This document shows positions 19,101-28,328 of a stretch of DNA of 64,000 nucleotides, piece after piece. The DNA is from Chitinophagaceae bacterium UBA1930 (GTDB lineage Bacteria > Bacteroidota > Bacteroidia > Chitinophagales > Chitinophagaceae): assembly GCA_002337145.1 (NCBI GenBank), contig DDFK01000003.1, forward strand, positions 434,001 through 498,000, written 5' to 3'. The position numbers and the translations under genes were made by a program. Below the pieces are notes generated by a model. It saw nothing but the letters and a program-made list of their open reading frames with translations. It did no database searches and had not been told where the DNA came from. The stretch's first letter is position 1, and every line of letters starts with the position of its first letter.

Positions 19101-20727
19101 TGGCCATAACAAAACTTTGGCCGCTTGGTGGCTGATAAGTGCCTTTGGCTACGAATATGCTATCTATCGCACTACAGTATTTAGCTGCAAGCAGTGCATC
19201 GGACAATGATTTAAAAGCATTGGCCCAACTGCTGCCATCGCCATTTACTGCTACACTACTGTCCACATATAAAGTAGCGGAAGAAGGAATGACTTTGAGC
19301 AGGTTTACAGTGATCGTGCTATCACACCCATACATATTCGTAGTATGCGATACGTAGGTACCAGGCGTGGTATAGGTAATGCCATTAGCAGTGTACCCAC
19401 CACAGGTAATGACTGTAACTTCTGAACTGGTTGCTGGAAGCACTTTCAAGTATAGTGTCACTATGCTGTCGCAACCATAGTATGTTTGGTAGGTGTTGGA
19501 ATAGGCACCCGTTTGGGTAAGGGTTTGCCCCTTGTAAATAAAGGAATTACCCTGGCAGATCGTATCGTAAAAATTTGTGTATTGATTACCGCCAATTTCT
19601 TCAAATACCCCCATATCAACCGTACCCCTTCTTATGCGGTCATTCCCTGCAAGGTCTTTGGTAAGGTATGCAGGCACTTTTGAATTGTTCCCATTGTTAT
19701 TGGCATTACTGCTACATTGTAAATGGAAGTTGCCATTGGCAGGGTCTACATAGCGATTACCGTTGTCTGGGTCTATAGAGCGAGGGTAGATAAAATTATA
19801 GTTGTCTACATTTATCCAACTACTGCCCAATGTGTAGGTACGTGGGTAGATACAGTTTTCCAAATGGGCAAACTGTATGCCTATCACATTACGTTCATCC
19901 CATACTTCATTATCAAAAATGCAGTTATAGGCACTTATCCCACCAGTGAAAGAAACATTCCAAATACAATATCCCCCATAAACCGACAGGTTCGGGATGG
20001 TGCTTTTATTATTGTAGAAACTGCAGTTGTAAAGGTTCAGCGAATAGTTATTGTGGTAAATGGCACCTCCTTTAAGGGCTGTGTTGCTATTAAAAAGACA
20101 GTTGGCAAAAACAGTAGGGGTGCCTTCATTGGCGAACATGTTGGTAAAAACAGCTCCGCCGAAATTTCCAGTGTTGTTGACAAAACTGCAATTCTTGATA
20201 ATCCGTGCGGAGTTTTGATAACCATTGCCACTGGATGACTGGATGATTAATCCACCTGCTTTTAGGACTACTTGGTCATTATCAAAAAACGTGGCCACCC
20301 CATCCCTAATGGTAAACCCATCAAATTCTGTATTGCCAATAGCTCCCATTAATAGAACAGGACTATTGTTCCCTTTTAGGATAGTTGGGTTGTTCAAAAC
20401 ATTACGCTGGGCAAAACTGCTGCCACCAGAAGGGAATCCCCCAAATATTTTGAGGCCTGCTTTCTGAAAGTTGTAGTCGTAATAGCCAATATCGAAATAG
20501 CTTCCCGAACCTCGTTGGTAAGTTCCCTTGGCCACCAGCACGGTATCGTTTACACCAGAGGCATCAATGGCTACCTGGAAATCGTTGAATGCAGTAGCCC
20601 AACTACTGCCATTGCCAGGCACGGCCACACTACTGTCCACATACCGTACGGTTTGTGCCTGGCAAAAACTGTGAAGGGCACAAAGCAATAACGTGAATGC
20701 ACAGGTTTTGGTAAATGTTCTTTTCAT
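16198..20727 (-). CDS. Giant duplicated beta-helix surface protein with T9SS type A sorting domain
   Basis: 1509 residues. The signal peptide is residues 1-25. Two copies of a passenger unit start with YVDSSVAV..GSSWA.AF near residues 29 and 486. Each has parallel beta-helix coils with GGAI/GGAV and FxNNxA motifs (polymorphic-membrane-protein-like) and ends in a DMGVFE/DMGAYE motif. Between the units (about 380-480) lie two Cys-containing repeats ending in YGCDSIVTLYLKV and YGCDSTITVNLLKV. Residues about 1010-1430 are the module shared with the proteins at 1850 and 25738 (TAQRYLAAQRAYRLLGHPF, GWNAIANPYPAAID). The final 80 residues (ITPNPIV to VVKQ) are the T9SS sorting tail. Probably an outer-membrane-anchored adhesin or matrix protein; no enzyme motif was recognised. 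Confidence 0.82.
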   Translation of the reverse strand: MKRTFTKTCAFTLLLCALHSFCQAQTVRYVDSSVAVPGNGSSWATAFNDFQVAIDASGVNDTVLVAKGTYQRGSGSYFDIGYYDYNFQKAGLKIFGGFPSGGSSFAQRNVLNNPTILKGNNSPVLLMGAIGNTEFDGFTIRDGVATFFDNDQVVLKAGGLIIQSSSGNGYQNSARIIKNCSFVNNTGNFGGAVFTNMFANEGTPTVFANCLFNSNTALKGGAIYHNNYSLNLYNCSFYNNKSTIPNLSVYGGYCIWNVSFTGGISAYNCIFDNEVWDERNVIGIQFAHLENCIYPRTYTLGSSWINVDNYNFIYPRSIDPDNGNRYVDPANGNFHLQCSSNANNNGNNSKVPAYLTKDLAGNDRIRRGTVDMGVFEEIGGNQYTNFYDTICQGNSFIYKGQTLTQTGAYSNTYQTYYGCDSIVTLYLKVLPATSSEVTVITCGGYTANGITYTTPGTYVSHTTNMYGCDSTITVNLLKVIPSSATLYVDSSVAVNGDGSSWANAFKSLSDALLAAKYCSAIDSIFVAKGTYQPPSGQSFVMAKGVKMFGGFPSGGGSFAQRQLPSALGTMQAGTILIGNGAGIIRNNNNLLTPDDVLDGFTFRDGYAQYDGGSIGVSAGIANINASPTISHCNFLNNFTASDNGGGAIYNNHASPIIGQCIFSGNTVVESVYPYMGGYSYGGFGGGISSENNSYPVVNNCLFVGNSASLPDPDDPTYYDGGGEGGAIYSGYSSSITISNCVFANNKAGYTGAVASFYDVNCAMYNSILYNNSAGNDPSVSASLYAVGGAVILNNSIIGPGDYSYINQSGAMINGTGNLFNTNPLFVNLGNNDFRLLPNSPAIDAGTADTTGLKIGNMDLVGSNRIKGSRIDMGAYELSAYYSTGNNAANTLTNWKTNTDGTGTSPLAFNNLARFTVRSGHTVSIAGNLGLDSSALFIQTNAVINNTGTLSIGSLFSNNGSIIGSGTTVLNGNLGNQVLDSTGSISNLTINNNATITATGKQTITSVLTLKSGTFTTNGNLVLASTASGTASIAAIDGTVNTGSLVGAVTAQRYLAAQRAYRLLGHPFTSNIALSNLQPYVDVTGTGSGLTAGNASAFNYLTGIWKPYLNNTDTWNNKEALLLFVRGTVGQGISVINGGYTPNAPTLQYKGTVNTGSLSYTVKSAIAFGGTATGWNAIANPYPAAIDVNSISNIAAVGGSGASIYVWNAGKASLGTGLASGGYDFYTLGSPIVLPSWGAFFIKNTSGTNQTIQFNESNKALTAPLNLLRSNNVKEGFLLEVDDALSGAYWDKLKISFSNTSSANYTDQEDLEKISNTNLDLYSIASDRSKLAINVLPALQSTNDAIPLGITTNEQRDFILKANNVNLPTNTLYYLHDKYKDEWVAITDNMNYAFAINSDTASKGNNRFEIVMKPVPPVIVPNNINVDKLTVKITPNPIVAATMKVIYASPAAMPITIRIVDALGKTIYSTHEGIREVGTTYVPTTTWKAGVYMVQVSNGKETIAQQVVKQ

Positions 20728-20967
20728 GCTTTTAAGATTAACGACCTAATAAAAAAGAGAGGGTTGGGATCGGGGGGCTGACTTGGTTAGTAACACAAGC
20801 AGTTTGTGATAGCTTAGAAGCCGTAAAGTACTTTTACTGTGTTATCTAATTGGTATAAAGGAGGGGGATAATTTGGGGTACAATATTATATATACCTAAT
20901 AATCAATTGTTAATACATTTGTTGGATACATATTTGTGGCAACTTAAAATAAAAAAATTGTTGCCGG

Positions 20968-22749
20968 CTACAGTTGATCCATTACTTCTTCGAGACCTGT
21001 TTCTTCCGAAATGCCGATTTTCTTGCGTAGGCGTTGACGGGTTTTTTTAATGGTATCCGCATTAACCCCCAGCATGCTGGCCATTTCCTTTGTACCTAAT
21101 TGCAGCTTGGTCAAAGCACATAACCTTGTTTCTGCCGGTGTCAATTGAGGGTAGGCTGTCTTCAGTTTTATGAAGAAACCAGCATGAACCTTTTCAAACA
21201 GTTCCCTGAATTCCTGCCATTGCTCTTCCGTTAATATGGTGGAATCGTTGAGTTTCTGCAGGAACACCAACTCCTCATCCTGATGAATGGTTTGGTGTTG
21301 CAGCAACTGTATTTCTGTTTGTACTTTGTCCAGCAGGGCTGTCTTTTGCTGTAGGTTCTCCACGTAGTTGTTCAGCATGGCCGTGGCATGTTGCAGGTCT
21401 GCTTCTATCTTCGCCTTTTCGGATTGCAGTATGGCTTCTTTTTTCTCCAGTAATGCTTTATCCTTTTTCCGTTTGATCAACTGCCTATTATAAGCCAGCC
21501 AAAAAATGATTGCCACCAATACAGAAGCTGCAATCAGGAAATACTGTTTCAGCAAAGCGTTGTGTTTTTCCTTTTCCAACAATTTGATTTCGTTGGCATG
21601 CTGTTCTGCTTCCAATAACTGTTGTATGGCTACATCATTTGAAAGCCTTGCCCTCCTATCTATGCTGTCCCTAACCTCATCTGCAAGCTTACGGTAGTAT
21701 AGCGACTGCCCGGCATTGCCCTTGCCCTCCCAGGCCCTGGAAAAAGTGTTGTACAAATACCCTTGTCTTACATAATCCTCCACCTGTATATCGCCGGGCT
21801 TTGCATGATAGGCAGCATCGGCCTGCTGCAAGTGTTGCAACGCTTCATTGTAACGTCCGTAAAAAACATCTACATCTGCCAGTCCCATAAGGGCCTCCGA
21901 AATACAGGCCTGGTCTTTTGAAACCAGGCTATATTTATAATAGTCGTTCAAGAAAGGCAACGCCCCTGCATAATCATGGGCATTCAGGTGCAGGTTGCCA
22001 ATATTGCCCGCGGTAATGCCCATCCATGCGGTATCGTGTGTAAACACGGCCTTGGCATTGGCCAGCATAAAATAATGCCGGGCACTGTCTGGCTGAAACA
22101 GCTCACGGTAGCACTGTCCCGTAGTATTCAGTACATAAATTTCCACAACCGGTCTGTAAATGGGGTACTTTAATGCCGTCTGCAAATGCTTTAAAGCTTC
22201 GTGGTAATTACGCAAGTGGTAGTACACAAATGCCAACCTGTACAGCTGGTAACCCTGATCCTTTATTTGCCCATAGCCTACGTGCTGAAACACATAGTTG
22301 GCCTTTAACATGTACGAAAGGGCCAGGGCATATTGCTTTTTGATGAAATAGTAATACCCTAGGTGGTGCCAGAACTCTGCAGCCTGCAACTCTTGCCTGT
22401 TCTGCTCTGCTATCTTGATGCCTTGCTGCATATAATCAATACCCAATGCTTCGTTATTGAGCTTGATTGCCACATACTGCCCACGGTAAAAAGCCACTGC
22501 CGCCAGGCATATTTTATCGTGTGCCTTTTCTGCATCTTGTTGCAACGCATTAAATGCCATAAAAGCACTTGTACCATCCAACTGGCGTATGTTCTGGTAA
22601 TACCAATCGCTAAGCATGTCCAGCTTTTTGGTGCCGCTGGCTGCTAAAATTGTATGGTTCTCTATATTTTGGGCAAAAGCTCGAACAAGTGCAAACAAAA
22701 GAACAAAGGCTATAACAACATGCTTTTTAATAAGGGGTATTGGCATCAT
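20968..22749 (-). CDS. Membrane-anchored TPR protein with C-terminal LuxR-type helix-turn-helix
   Basis: 593 residues from the ATG at 22749. An upstream in-frame start at 22827 is possible but would place the -7 box inside the gene and bury the signal sequence. Residues 1-27 are a signal or anchor (ending RAFAQ). Residues about 30-370 are helical TPR-like repeats (GQIKDQGYQLYRLAFVYYHL, NYHEALKHLQTAL). A membrane helix lies near 401-422, a coiled coil at about 425-480, and a LuxR-type HTH at about 536-593 (TPAETRLCALTKLQLGTKEM, then MLGVNADTIKKTRQRLRKKI). This architecture, periplasmic TPR sensor plus cytoplasmic DNA-binding end, is common in Bacteroidota. It lies 240 bp upstream of the 1509-residue surface protein gene on the same strand, so that gene is a plausible target. 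Confidence 0.8.
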   Translation of the reverse strand: MMPIPLIKKHVVIAFVLLFALVRAFAQNIENHTILAASGTKKLDMLSDWYYQNIRQLDGTSAFMAFNALQQDAEKAHDKICLAAVAFYRGQYVAIKLNNEALGIDYMQQGIKIAEQNRQELQAAEFWHHLGYYYFIKKQYALALSYMLKANYVFQHVGYGQIKDQGYQLYRLAFVYYHLRNYHEALKHLQTALKYPIYRPVVEIYVLNTTGQCYRELFQPDSARHYFMLANAKAVFTHDTAWMGITAGNIGNLHLNAHDYAGALPFLNDYYKYSLVSKDQACISEALMGLADVDVFYGRYNEALQHLQQADAAYHAKPGDIQVEDYVRQGYLYNTFSRAWEGKGNAGQSLYYRKLADEVRDSIDRRARLSNDVAIQQLLEAEQHANEIKLLEKEKHNALLKQYFLIAASVLVAIIFWLAYNRQLIKRKKDKALLEKKEAILQSEKAKIEADLQHATAMLNNYVENLQQKTALLDKVQTEIQLLQHQTIHQDEELVFLQKLNDSTILTEEQWQEFRELFEKVHAGFFIKLKTAYPQLTPAETRLCALTKLQLGTKEMASMLGVNADTIKKTRQRLRKKIGISEETGLEEVMDQL

Positions 22750-22779
22750 GGTTACGCAGTTCTTGCTTAGAGTGTTCAA

Positions 22780-22787
22780 CAAATATA
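22780..22787 (-). promoter_or_regulatory. -7 box of the TPR-LuxR gene
   Basis: TATATTTG on the minus strand exactly fits TAnnTTTG and lies 31 bp before the ATG at 22749. No TTG at the right spacing was found, so the promoter is only half supported. The region 22788-23051 up to the divergent gene shows nothing else. Confidence 0.4.
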
Positions 22788-23051
22788 GCCCGTTATCGGC
22801 TATACATAGAAGCCATGCCCAAAGCAAAAAGTAAACGGTTGCTTTGAATCAACCTGTCAAACGCTTATTTTTCAATTTCAAAAAAGGAAAACATCTTGTG
22901 TGGTTGGGCAACGCATTCCTAAAAACATCTGCGGACCCAATAAAGCTGGTCACAAACAAGAACCCTTGCTGCATATTTTTTGAACGTATATTGCCCAAAA
23001 GTGAATTGCTGGTTACTGTAACTGTCAACTGGCCATAAACAAGCTGTTTGT

Positions 23052-24314
23052 ATGAAAATATTATCGGGGAAAGAAGAAATTGTGGTGCTGCTGAAAAAAG
23101 TGCTTGAAAAGTTCGAGGCCGAATCTGGCCATACCGTTGTACGCAATTCAAACAGGAAAAACTACGAAGAGGTTGCCAAAACGCTCAGCATTATCAGCAA
23201 CGAACTGCCCAATACCTGGCAAACATTGCAGCATGAAAAATATACCATTGATTACAATCCCAATAAACAGGATTATCCTTTCCGCAAATACGACATTACG
23301 GGCAACCAGGTAAAGGATGCCTATTTCAACCAGATTGTTTCCAACCCGAGACCACATTTGATAGATGCCTGTTATATCTATTTATATGGTGTGGGCAAAA
23401 AAGGTTTTGAAGCCAACCCTATTGATGATGACCTGATAGATGATGGCAGTGGAACGGTACTTGACGAGCCAACACACTTGTTACAGAAAATAGCATCGTT
23501 ACAACAGCAACTGGATGCAAGCAAAACAGAACAGGCAACTGCATTAAATAGCAATACTCATTCCTATCAATCAACTAGGCGAAAACTGGTGATAAGCCTA
23601 TTGTGCGTATTGATGGCATTGGGCATTATAGGCTTTTACTACATTAAGTTATGCAATAGCTGGAACAGCATACAAAAAGACATGAACCTGCTACCCTACC
23701 GGCCAACACAGCAGGAGATAGACAGTCTGGAAGGTATATGGCTATGTTACACCGGATCGCCACAAGCCAGGATATCGGATACCAACCGCTTTCATAAAGT
23801 TGTTCCCAACATTGTAGATGTGCGGTACAAAAATGGCTATTTCACTTTTACCAGGTATGGTGCCAGCTTTGACCATATTGGTTACATGCAGTTTGATGGA
23901 CCGGGTTTGGTGTCCATACACTCTTATGCCAAAAAAGGCGACAGCATCGTTTCTCCACGCCATTCATTGATGCAACTGAACGAACAGTCACCCATCAGCG
24001 TTATTTCTGCTTCATGGAATTTTGATGTTGGCAACAAAAACAATATCATTGGCATTAGGGAAGTATATATTAAGCAAGGCAAAAGCGGGAAGGTAGAAGA
24101 AGTGATCAACACCATAGAAAACGCAGCTTGCAAGTGCAAGATATTGAGGTGGGAAAGAGGCAGTAACGATGTACAGACTTATTTTCTCCGGAACGAACAG
24201 CTTGATTCGTTGAAAGATGAGGAACTGAAAAAACTGATTGACGAAAAAAGCATCCTGCCAAGGGTACCACAAAATGGTTTATTGATGCAGCCAGATAGTA
24301 TAGGTGTAAAGTAA
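23052..24314 (+). CDS. Membrane-anchored protein of unknown function (paralogue A)
   Basis: 420 residues; no known family recognised. Residues 1-130 form a soluble helical-looking domain with the pattern FRKYDITGNQVKDA...NPRPHLIDACYIYLYG..KKGFE. A Gln-rich linker (about 150-172), a single membrane helix (about 179-200), and a predicted extracytoplasmic domain (about 225-405) with IDSLEGIWLCYTGSPQARIS and FTRYGASFDHIGYMQ follow. The second domain looks beta-rich and may be lipocalin-like, but that is a guess. Lacking a signal peptide and with one central helix, it is likely N-in/C-out. It converges with a paralogue at 24318-25559, the stop codons being 3 bp apart. The protein at 51210 has the same domain-helix-domain plan. 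Confidence 0.75.
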   Translation: MKILSGKEEIVVLLKKVLEKFEAESGHTVVRNSNRKNYEEVAKTLSIISNELPNTWQTLQHEKYTIDYNPNKQDYPFRKYDITGNQVKDAYFNQIVSNPRPHLIDACYIYLYGVGKKGFEANPIDDDLIDDGSGTVLDEPTHLLQKIASLQQQLDASKTEQATALNSNTHSYQSTRRKLVISLLCVLMALGIIGFYYIKLCNSWNSIQKDMNLLPYRPTQQEIDSLEGIWLCYTGSPQARISDTNRFHKVVPNIVDVRYKNGYFTFTRYGASFDHIGYMQFDGPGLVSIHSYAKKGDSIVSPRHSLMQLNEQSPISVISASWNFDVGNKNNIIGIREVYIKQGKSGKVEEVINTIENAACKCKILRWERGSNDVQTYFLRNEQLDSLKDEELKKLIDEKSILPRVPQNGLLMQPDSIGVK

Positions 24315-24317
24315 ACG

Positions 24318-25559
24318 CTATTTCCTATTAGCAGTATCATGTAAGATGATGCCACTGTCTGGCTCGTTTAGCATGATGCTATTCTCATTGATAAGGGCCT
24401 GTACTTCCTTTGGTGAAATGCTTTCGAGTTTTTCGTTCTTCAAATAAAAAGTCTCCACGGTTTTATCGGGCTTTGTCCAACGGATGATTTTGCATTGGCA
24501 ACTGGCATTCTCAATTTCATTGATTACTTCCTGTATGCTTCCGCCCTTGCCCAACTTACGGTACACTTCACGTATCCCCACAATCCTGTTCCTGTTACCT
24601 GCATCAAAGTTCCAGGAGGTTGACATGGCAGCAGCATAGCCCTTACTAAAGTTGAGGTTCATCAGTGAATGCCTTGGCGATTCAATTTTGCCAGAATTGT
24701 TCTTGATCCTTGAATAGATAGAAACAACGCCTGGCGACTCCATTTGCATATAGCCCACATGGTTAAAGCTGGCACCATAACGGTTGAATATAAAATAACC
24801 ATCTTTATAAGTAACTTCCACAACATTCGGCACAACCTTGTGGAAACGGTTGGGGTCAGAAATACGGGCCTGCGGCGAGCCTGTGTAGCAAAGCCATATA
24901 CCTTCAAGGCTATCAATTTCAGCCTTTGTTGGCTGATAAGGCAGTATGCTCATGTCGGCCTTCAACTGCTCCAATGTATTGGCCTTGCTTTTTGCCTGCA
25001 TCAATAAATAAAGACAGGCCTGTGCCAAAAACAATACAAGCACTACAAAGAAAATGAGCCGGTTTTTCCTTTTATTGTTCTGGCGTTCTAGCTCATCGAT
25101 CTTTTTATGCAGCAAAGCCTCTTTGTTTTCTTCAATGGCTATTCCATCTACCTCTAAAGAAAGCTTCTTGTCAAACAGGTTTTCATCTACCGGGTTTCTC
25201 TCAAAACCCAGCCTGCCCTTTCCATATAAATAGATATAACAGGCATCTATCAAAAAATGCCTTGGGTTCGATACCACACCATTCAAGGCATCTTTTATCT
25301 GCCCGCCCGTAATGTCATATTTCCTATAAGGATATTCCTGTTGCTTGCTGCCTGCTTCGGCGGGATAGGTCTCTGTCTCCCATTCAACCGATTTTTCGGG
25401 CAGCTGGTTACTGATGTTACTGAGCAAAATGGCAATGCTTTCGTAGTTCTTCCGGTTGGTATTTTGTACAATTTCCTGCCCAGTTTCTTGCGTGTACCGT
25501 TCAATTACCTTTGTCAAAAGATAGATAATTTCTTCCTTCCCACTTTTAAGTTTCTTCAT
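24318..25559 (-). CDS. Membrane-anchored protein of unknown function (paralogue B)
   Basis: 413 residues, clearly paralogous along its whole length to the gene at 23052. Shared stretches include YRKYDITGGQIKDA, SNPRHFLIDACYIYLYGKGR, a membrane helix near residues 166-187 (FFVVLVLFLAQACLYLLM) and EGIWLCYTGSPQARISDPNR. Both C-terminal domains end with a Cys-x-Cys pair (CQCKIIRW here, CKCKILRW in the partner) before a variable tail. The linker and far C-terminus are the most diverged parts. The inverted, tail-to-tail arrangement indicates an inverted duplication. Function unknown. Confidence 0.75.
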   Translation of the reverse strand: MKKLKSGKEEIIYLLTKVIERYTQETGQEIVQNTNRKNYESIAILLSNISNQLPEKSVEWETETYPAEAGSKQQEYPYRKYDITGGQIKDALNGVVSNPRHFLIDACYIYLYGKGRLGFERNPVDENLFDKKLSLEVDGIAIEENKEALLHKKIDELERQNNKRKNRLIFFVVLVLFLAQACLYLLMQAKSKANTLEQLKADMSILPYQPTKAEIDSLEGIWLCYTGSPQARISDPNRFHKVVPNVVEVTYKDGYFIFNRYGASFNHVGYMQMESPGVVSIYSRIKNNSGKIESPRHSLMNLNFSKGYAAAMSTSWNFDAGNRNRIVGIREVYRKLGKGGSIQEVINEIENASCQCKIIRWTKPDKTVETFYLKNEKLESISPKEVQALINENSIMLNEPDSGIILHDTANRK

Positions 25560-25737
25560 AATTAATTGACAACAAGCGATTTGTAAAATTTCTGGAACGG
25601 CTTTCTTTTTCCGAAACTAAGGTAAATGATTTGGGATTATTTCAGAAGGGTTTTGTTGATTGCCTTGCTTGCATGCCTGTCTATTTTGCAGGAACAAACA
25701 TCTAACGATTCGTTCCTAATTGCTTAAAACATTTGCC

Positions 25738-28317
25738 ATGAAAAGAAAATCTATCCATGTATGCAGTCTTGCTATTGGCCTACTGATGGTATTGGGTACT
25801 GCATTCACTGCTTCTGCACAAACAAACTGGTATTACAAAGGCACGGGCGATATGGCCTTGACAGCCAGTTGGGGAAGCAATACGGACGGTAGTGGTTCGG
25901 CTCCTGCCAACTTTACTACAGACAATTACCAGTTCATCATCATGAACACTACTGCGGTATCACACGCTACTGCATGGACGGTTTCCGGGGCCAGCTCAAA
26001 AATCATCCTGGGCAACCCAACAACGCCTGCGGCACCCATTACCCTAACATTGAATGCAGGTTCAAGCATTACCGCACCATCTGCTTTTGATGTTTCTGCT
26101 CCATCAACTGGTACACAGAAAATCATTTATAAAAACAGTAGTGCCCTTTCGTTGAACAATGTGAACGACGCCAACCTGGAAATAGTGTTTGATGGTGCCA
26201 CCATTACTACCAGCTCTACCAAAACATTTGGCAACATAAGCCTCATCAACAATGCCAGTGTTGATATGAGCAGTGCAGCTTTAACGCTTAAAAACCTTAC
26301 TATTGATGTAGGTTCCATTTTGACTGGGCCCATTGGAGCCTCATCCAACTATATTGCTGTAAAAACAGGTGGGGCCGTTGTCATCAACGGCACATTCAGG
26401 GCGGGCAGAACCGGTACCGTAACCGCACCTGGTAGGGGCGGCCTATATACAACCAGTGTAGCACTTCCTGTGGTTACTTCAACCAGCTATGGCACACTGC
26501 TTTTTCAGGATGCAACAGAGCCGCCAAACATAACACTTGGCAATTCATCCACCATCGATTATAACAGGGGCACTTCGGGCCAAACAGGCACACAGGGCAT
26601 AACCCCAATGGCCTATGCAAATCTTACGCTTTCCAATTCTGCCGTTGCCAGCAACAAAACATTTGCAGTGGATGGAACCAATACCATTTCTGTTTCAGGA
26701 ACATTGACGATTAACCTACTAAGTGGTGCCACCATTACACAGCCCACTGCTACCACTACCCTGAACCTGTTGCCGACTGCAAAACTGGTTATCAGTTCTG
26801 CTACTGCATTTGCTACCAATGGCAGGTTAACATTGCAGTCCAATGCAAGCAGTACGGCATCTATTGGTACATGCGTTGCGGGTTCATCCATTACAGGTAC
26901 CGTAACTGTGCAACAGTACATACCTGGTGGTTTCAGAAAATACAGGTTCATCAGCCATCCGTTTACCACTTCGCAACCCTTAAGCCAACTAACCGATAAC
27001 ATAGATATTACCGGCAATACAGCAGGTACTACAGGCCAGGCTGGGCAAACGCTGGGTAGTGGCTTCACTTCAACATCTACGAACAACCCAAGTGCTTACT
27101 TCTTCAATACAGCCAATGCCAATGGTGGTTCGCCAACAGATGCTGGTTGGTCGGCCTTTACAGATGCCACCACAAGCTCCTGGGCAAAAGGACAGGGCAT
27201 GCGGGTATTGATCAGGGGAACAAAAGGGCAGGCCAATACATTGGACGGAACCAATGCCACGCCCAATGCCGTTACCTTGGATATGGTTGGAACCATCAAT
27301 ACAGGCGATGTGACCGTGAACCTGATAACTGGCGGCGCTGGTAGTACTGCAGGTTTCAATATGGTAGGCAATCCTTATCCTTCGCCTGTTGACCTCGGTG
27401 CGGTACTTACTGCAGCTACCAACATCGGCTCCAGTTTCTATTTGCGTAACCCACAAACCGGCAGCTACATTACGGTTCCTGTTTCTGCCAGCTATGTTAT
27501 ACCGGGTGGTACAGCTTTCTTCATTAAAGCAAATGCTGCCACAAGCCTAACTTTTACTGAAGCAAAAAAGGGTACTTGTACTTCATGTGCCACACTGTTC
27601 AGGAACGCCAATGTAAAGAACAGTTTGCAGCTAAAGGCCCTGCAGAATAATCTTGAGTACGACAATCTTTACCTGAACCTGGGCAAGTTCAATGCCGCTT
27701 ACGACGAAACCAACGATGCCGTGAAACTTACCAATGATGCATTGAACATTTATGTACTGAGTAGCGATCATAAAATGCTGGCTGTAGATTATAGAAGCAT
27801 AGAAAACAGCGATATTATACCCTTAGGCATACAACTGCCAACCGCGTATGGTGTGCAGGATTATTTATTGACAACAAGCGATGTGCAAATGGATGCACAG
27901 ACAACATTGGTATTGCACGACAAATTGAACAATACCTATACCGAACTGAAAGAAGGTGCTAGCTATCAATTACGCGTTGATGCAAACAATCCTTCTTCTG
28001 TTGGTGAAAACAGGTTGGAGATAATTGTTTCCAAACAGGCACAGCCAACAACTATTGGCAATATTGGTTTAGCGGAAGGCATTGAAGTGTATGCAACAAG
28101 CGATGCCATTACTATCATCAACAATTCAAACACTGCCATTAAGAAGGCAAGCATGAACCTGTTGAATATGGAAGGGCAAAACATGCTTTCGCAAACATTC
28201 AGCCTGGATGCTGGTGCAAAGGTTTCCATACCCGCAAAGCAACTGGCTACGGGCATGTACGCTGTACAATTATTAATGGTTGATGGAAAGGCAACCAGGA
28301 AAATCTTTAAACCATAA
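25738..28317 (+). CDS. T9SS type A surface protein carrying the shared C-terminal module
   Basis: 859 residues from the ATG at 25738; a TTG 18 bp upstream is in frame but only extends the signal peptide. Residues 1-28 are the signal peptide (ending TASAQ). Residues 29-355 have beta-rich repeats with many Ser/Thr/Asn. Residues about 355-780 are the module shared with the two giant proteins (VQQYIPGGFRKYRFISHPF, GMRVLIRGTKGQ, GFNMVGNPYPSPVD). A CTSC pair lies near residues 612-615. The end (about 785-859) is a T9SS sorting domain finishing KIFKP. It is the first gene of a nine-gene same-strand run that includes a PID-CTERM gene. No exact promoter box was found; CTATTTTGC near 25683 is a near miss. 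Confidence 0.8.
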   Translation: MKRKSIHVCSLAIGLLMVLGTAFTASAQTNWYYKGTGDMALTASWGSNTDGSGSAPANFTTDNYQFIIMNTTAVSHATAWTVSGASSKIILGNPTTPAAPITLTLNAGSSITAPSAFDVSAPSTGTQKIIYKNSSALSLNNVNDANLEIVFDGATITTSSTKTFGNISLINNASVDMSSAALTLKNLTIDVGSILTGPIGASSNYIAVKTGGAVVINGTFRAGRTGTVTAPGRGGLYTTSVALPVVTSTSYGTLLFQDATEPPNITLGNSSTIDYNRGTSGQTGTQGITPMAYANLTLSNSAVASNKTFAVDGTNTISVSGTLTINLLSGATITQPTATTTLNLLPTAKLVISSATAFATNGRLTLQSNASSTASIGTCVAGSSITGTVTVQQYIPGGFRKYRFISHPFTTSQPLSQLTDNIDITGNTAGTTGQAGQTLGSGFTSTSTNNPSAYFFNTANANGGSPTDAGWSAFTDATTSSWAKGQGMRVLIRGTKGQANTLDGTNATPNAVTLDMVGTINTGDVTVNLITGGAGSTAGFNMVGNPYPSPVDLGAVLTAATNIGSSFYLRNPQTGSYITVPVSASYVIPGGTAFFIKANAATSLTFTEAKKGTCTSCATLFRNANVKNSLQLKALQNNLEYDNLYLNLGKFNAAYDETNDAVKLTNDALNIYVLSSDHKMLAVDYRSIENSDIIPLGIQLPTAYGVQDYLLTTSDVQMDAQTTLVLHDKLNNTYTELKEGASYQLRVDANNPSSVGENRLEIIVSKQAQPTTIGNIGLAEGIEVYATSDAITIINNSNTAIKKASMNLLNMEGQNMLSQTFSLDAGAKVSIPAKQLATGMYAVQLLMVDGKATRKIFKP

Positions 28318-28328
28318 ATGCTGCAGCC

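Noticed and set aside
20823..20837. Near-palindrome GTAAAGTACTTTTAC upstream of the 1509-residue gene as an operator
   Set aside because: Imperfect and AT-rich; no independent support such as a second copy or nearby promoter box.
22844..23151. Short frames in the divergent region before the 420-residue gene
   Set aside because: Overlapping frames on both strands, no signal peptide or domain, no spacing consistent with an operon.
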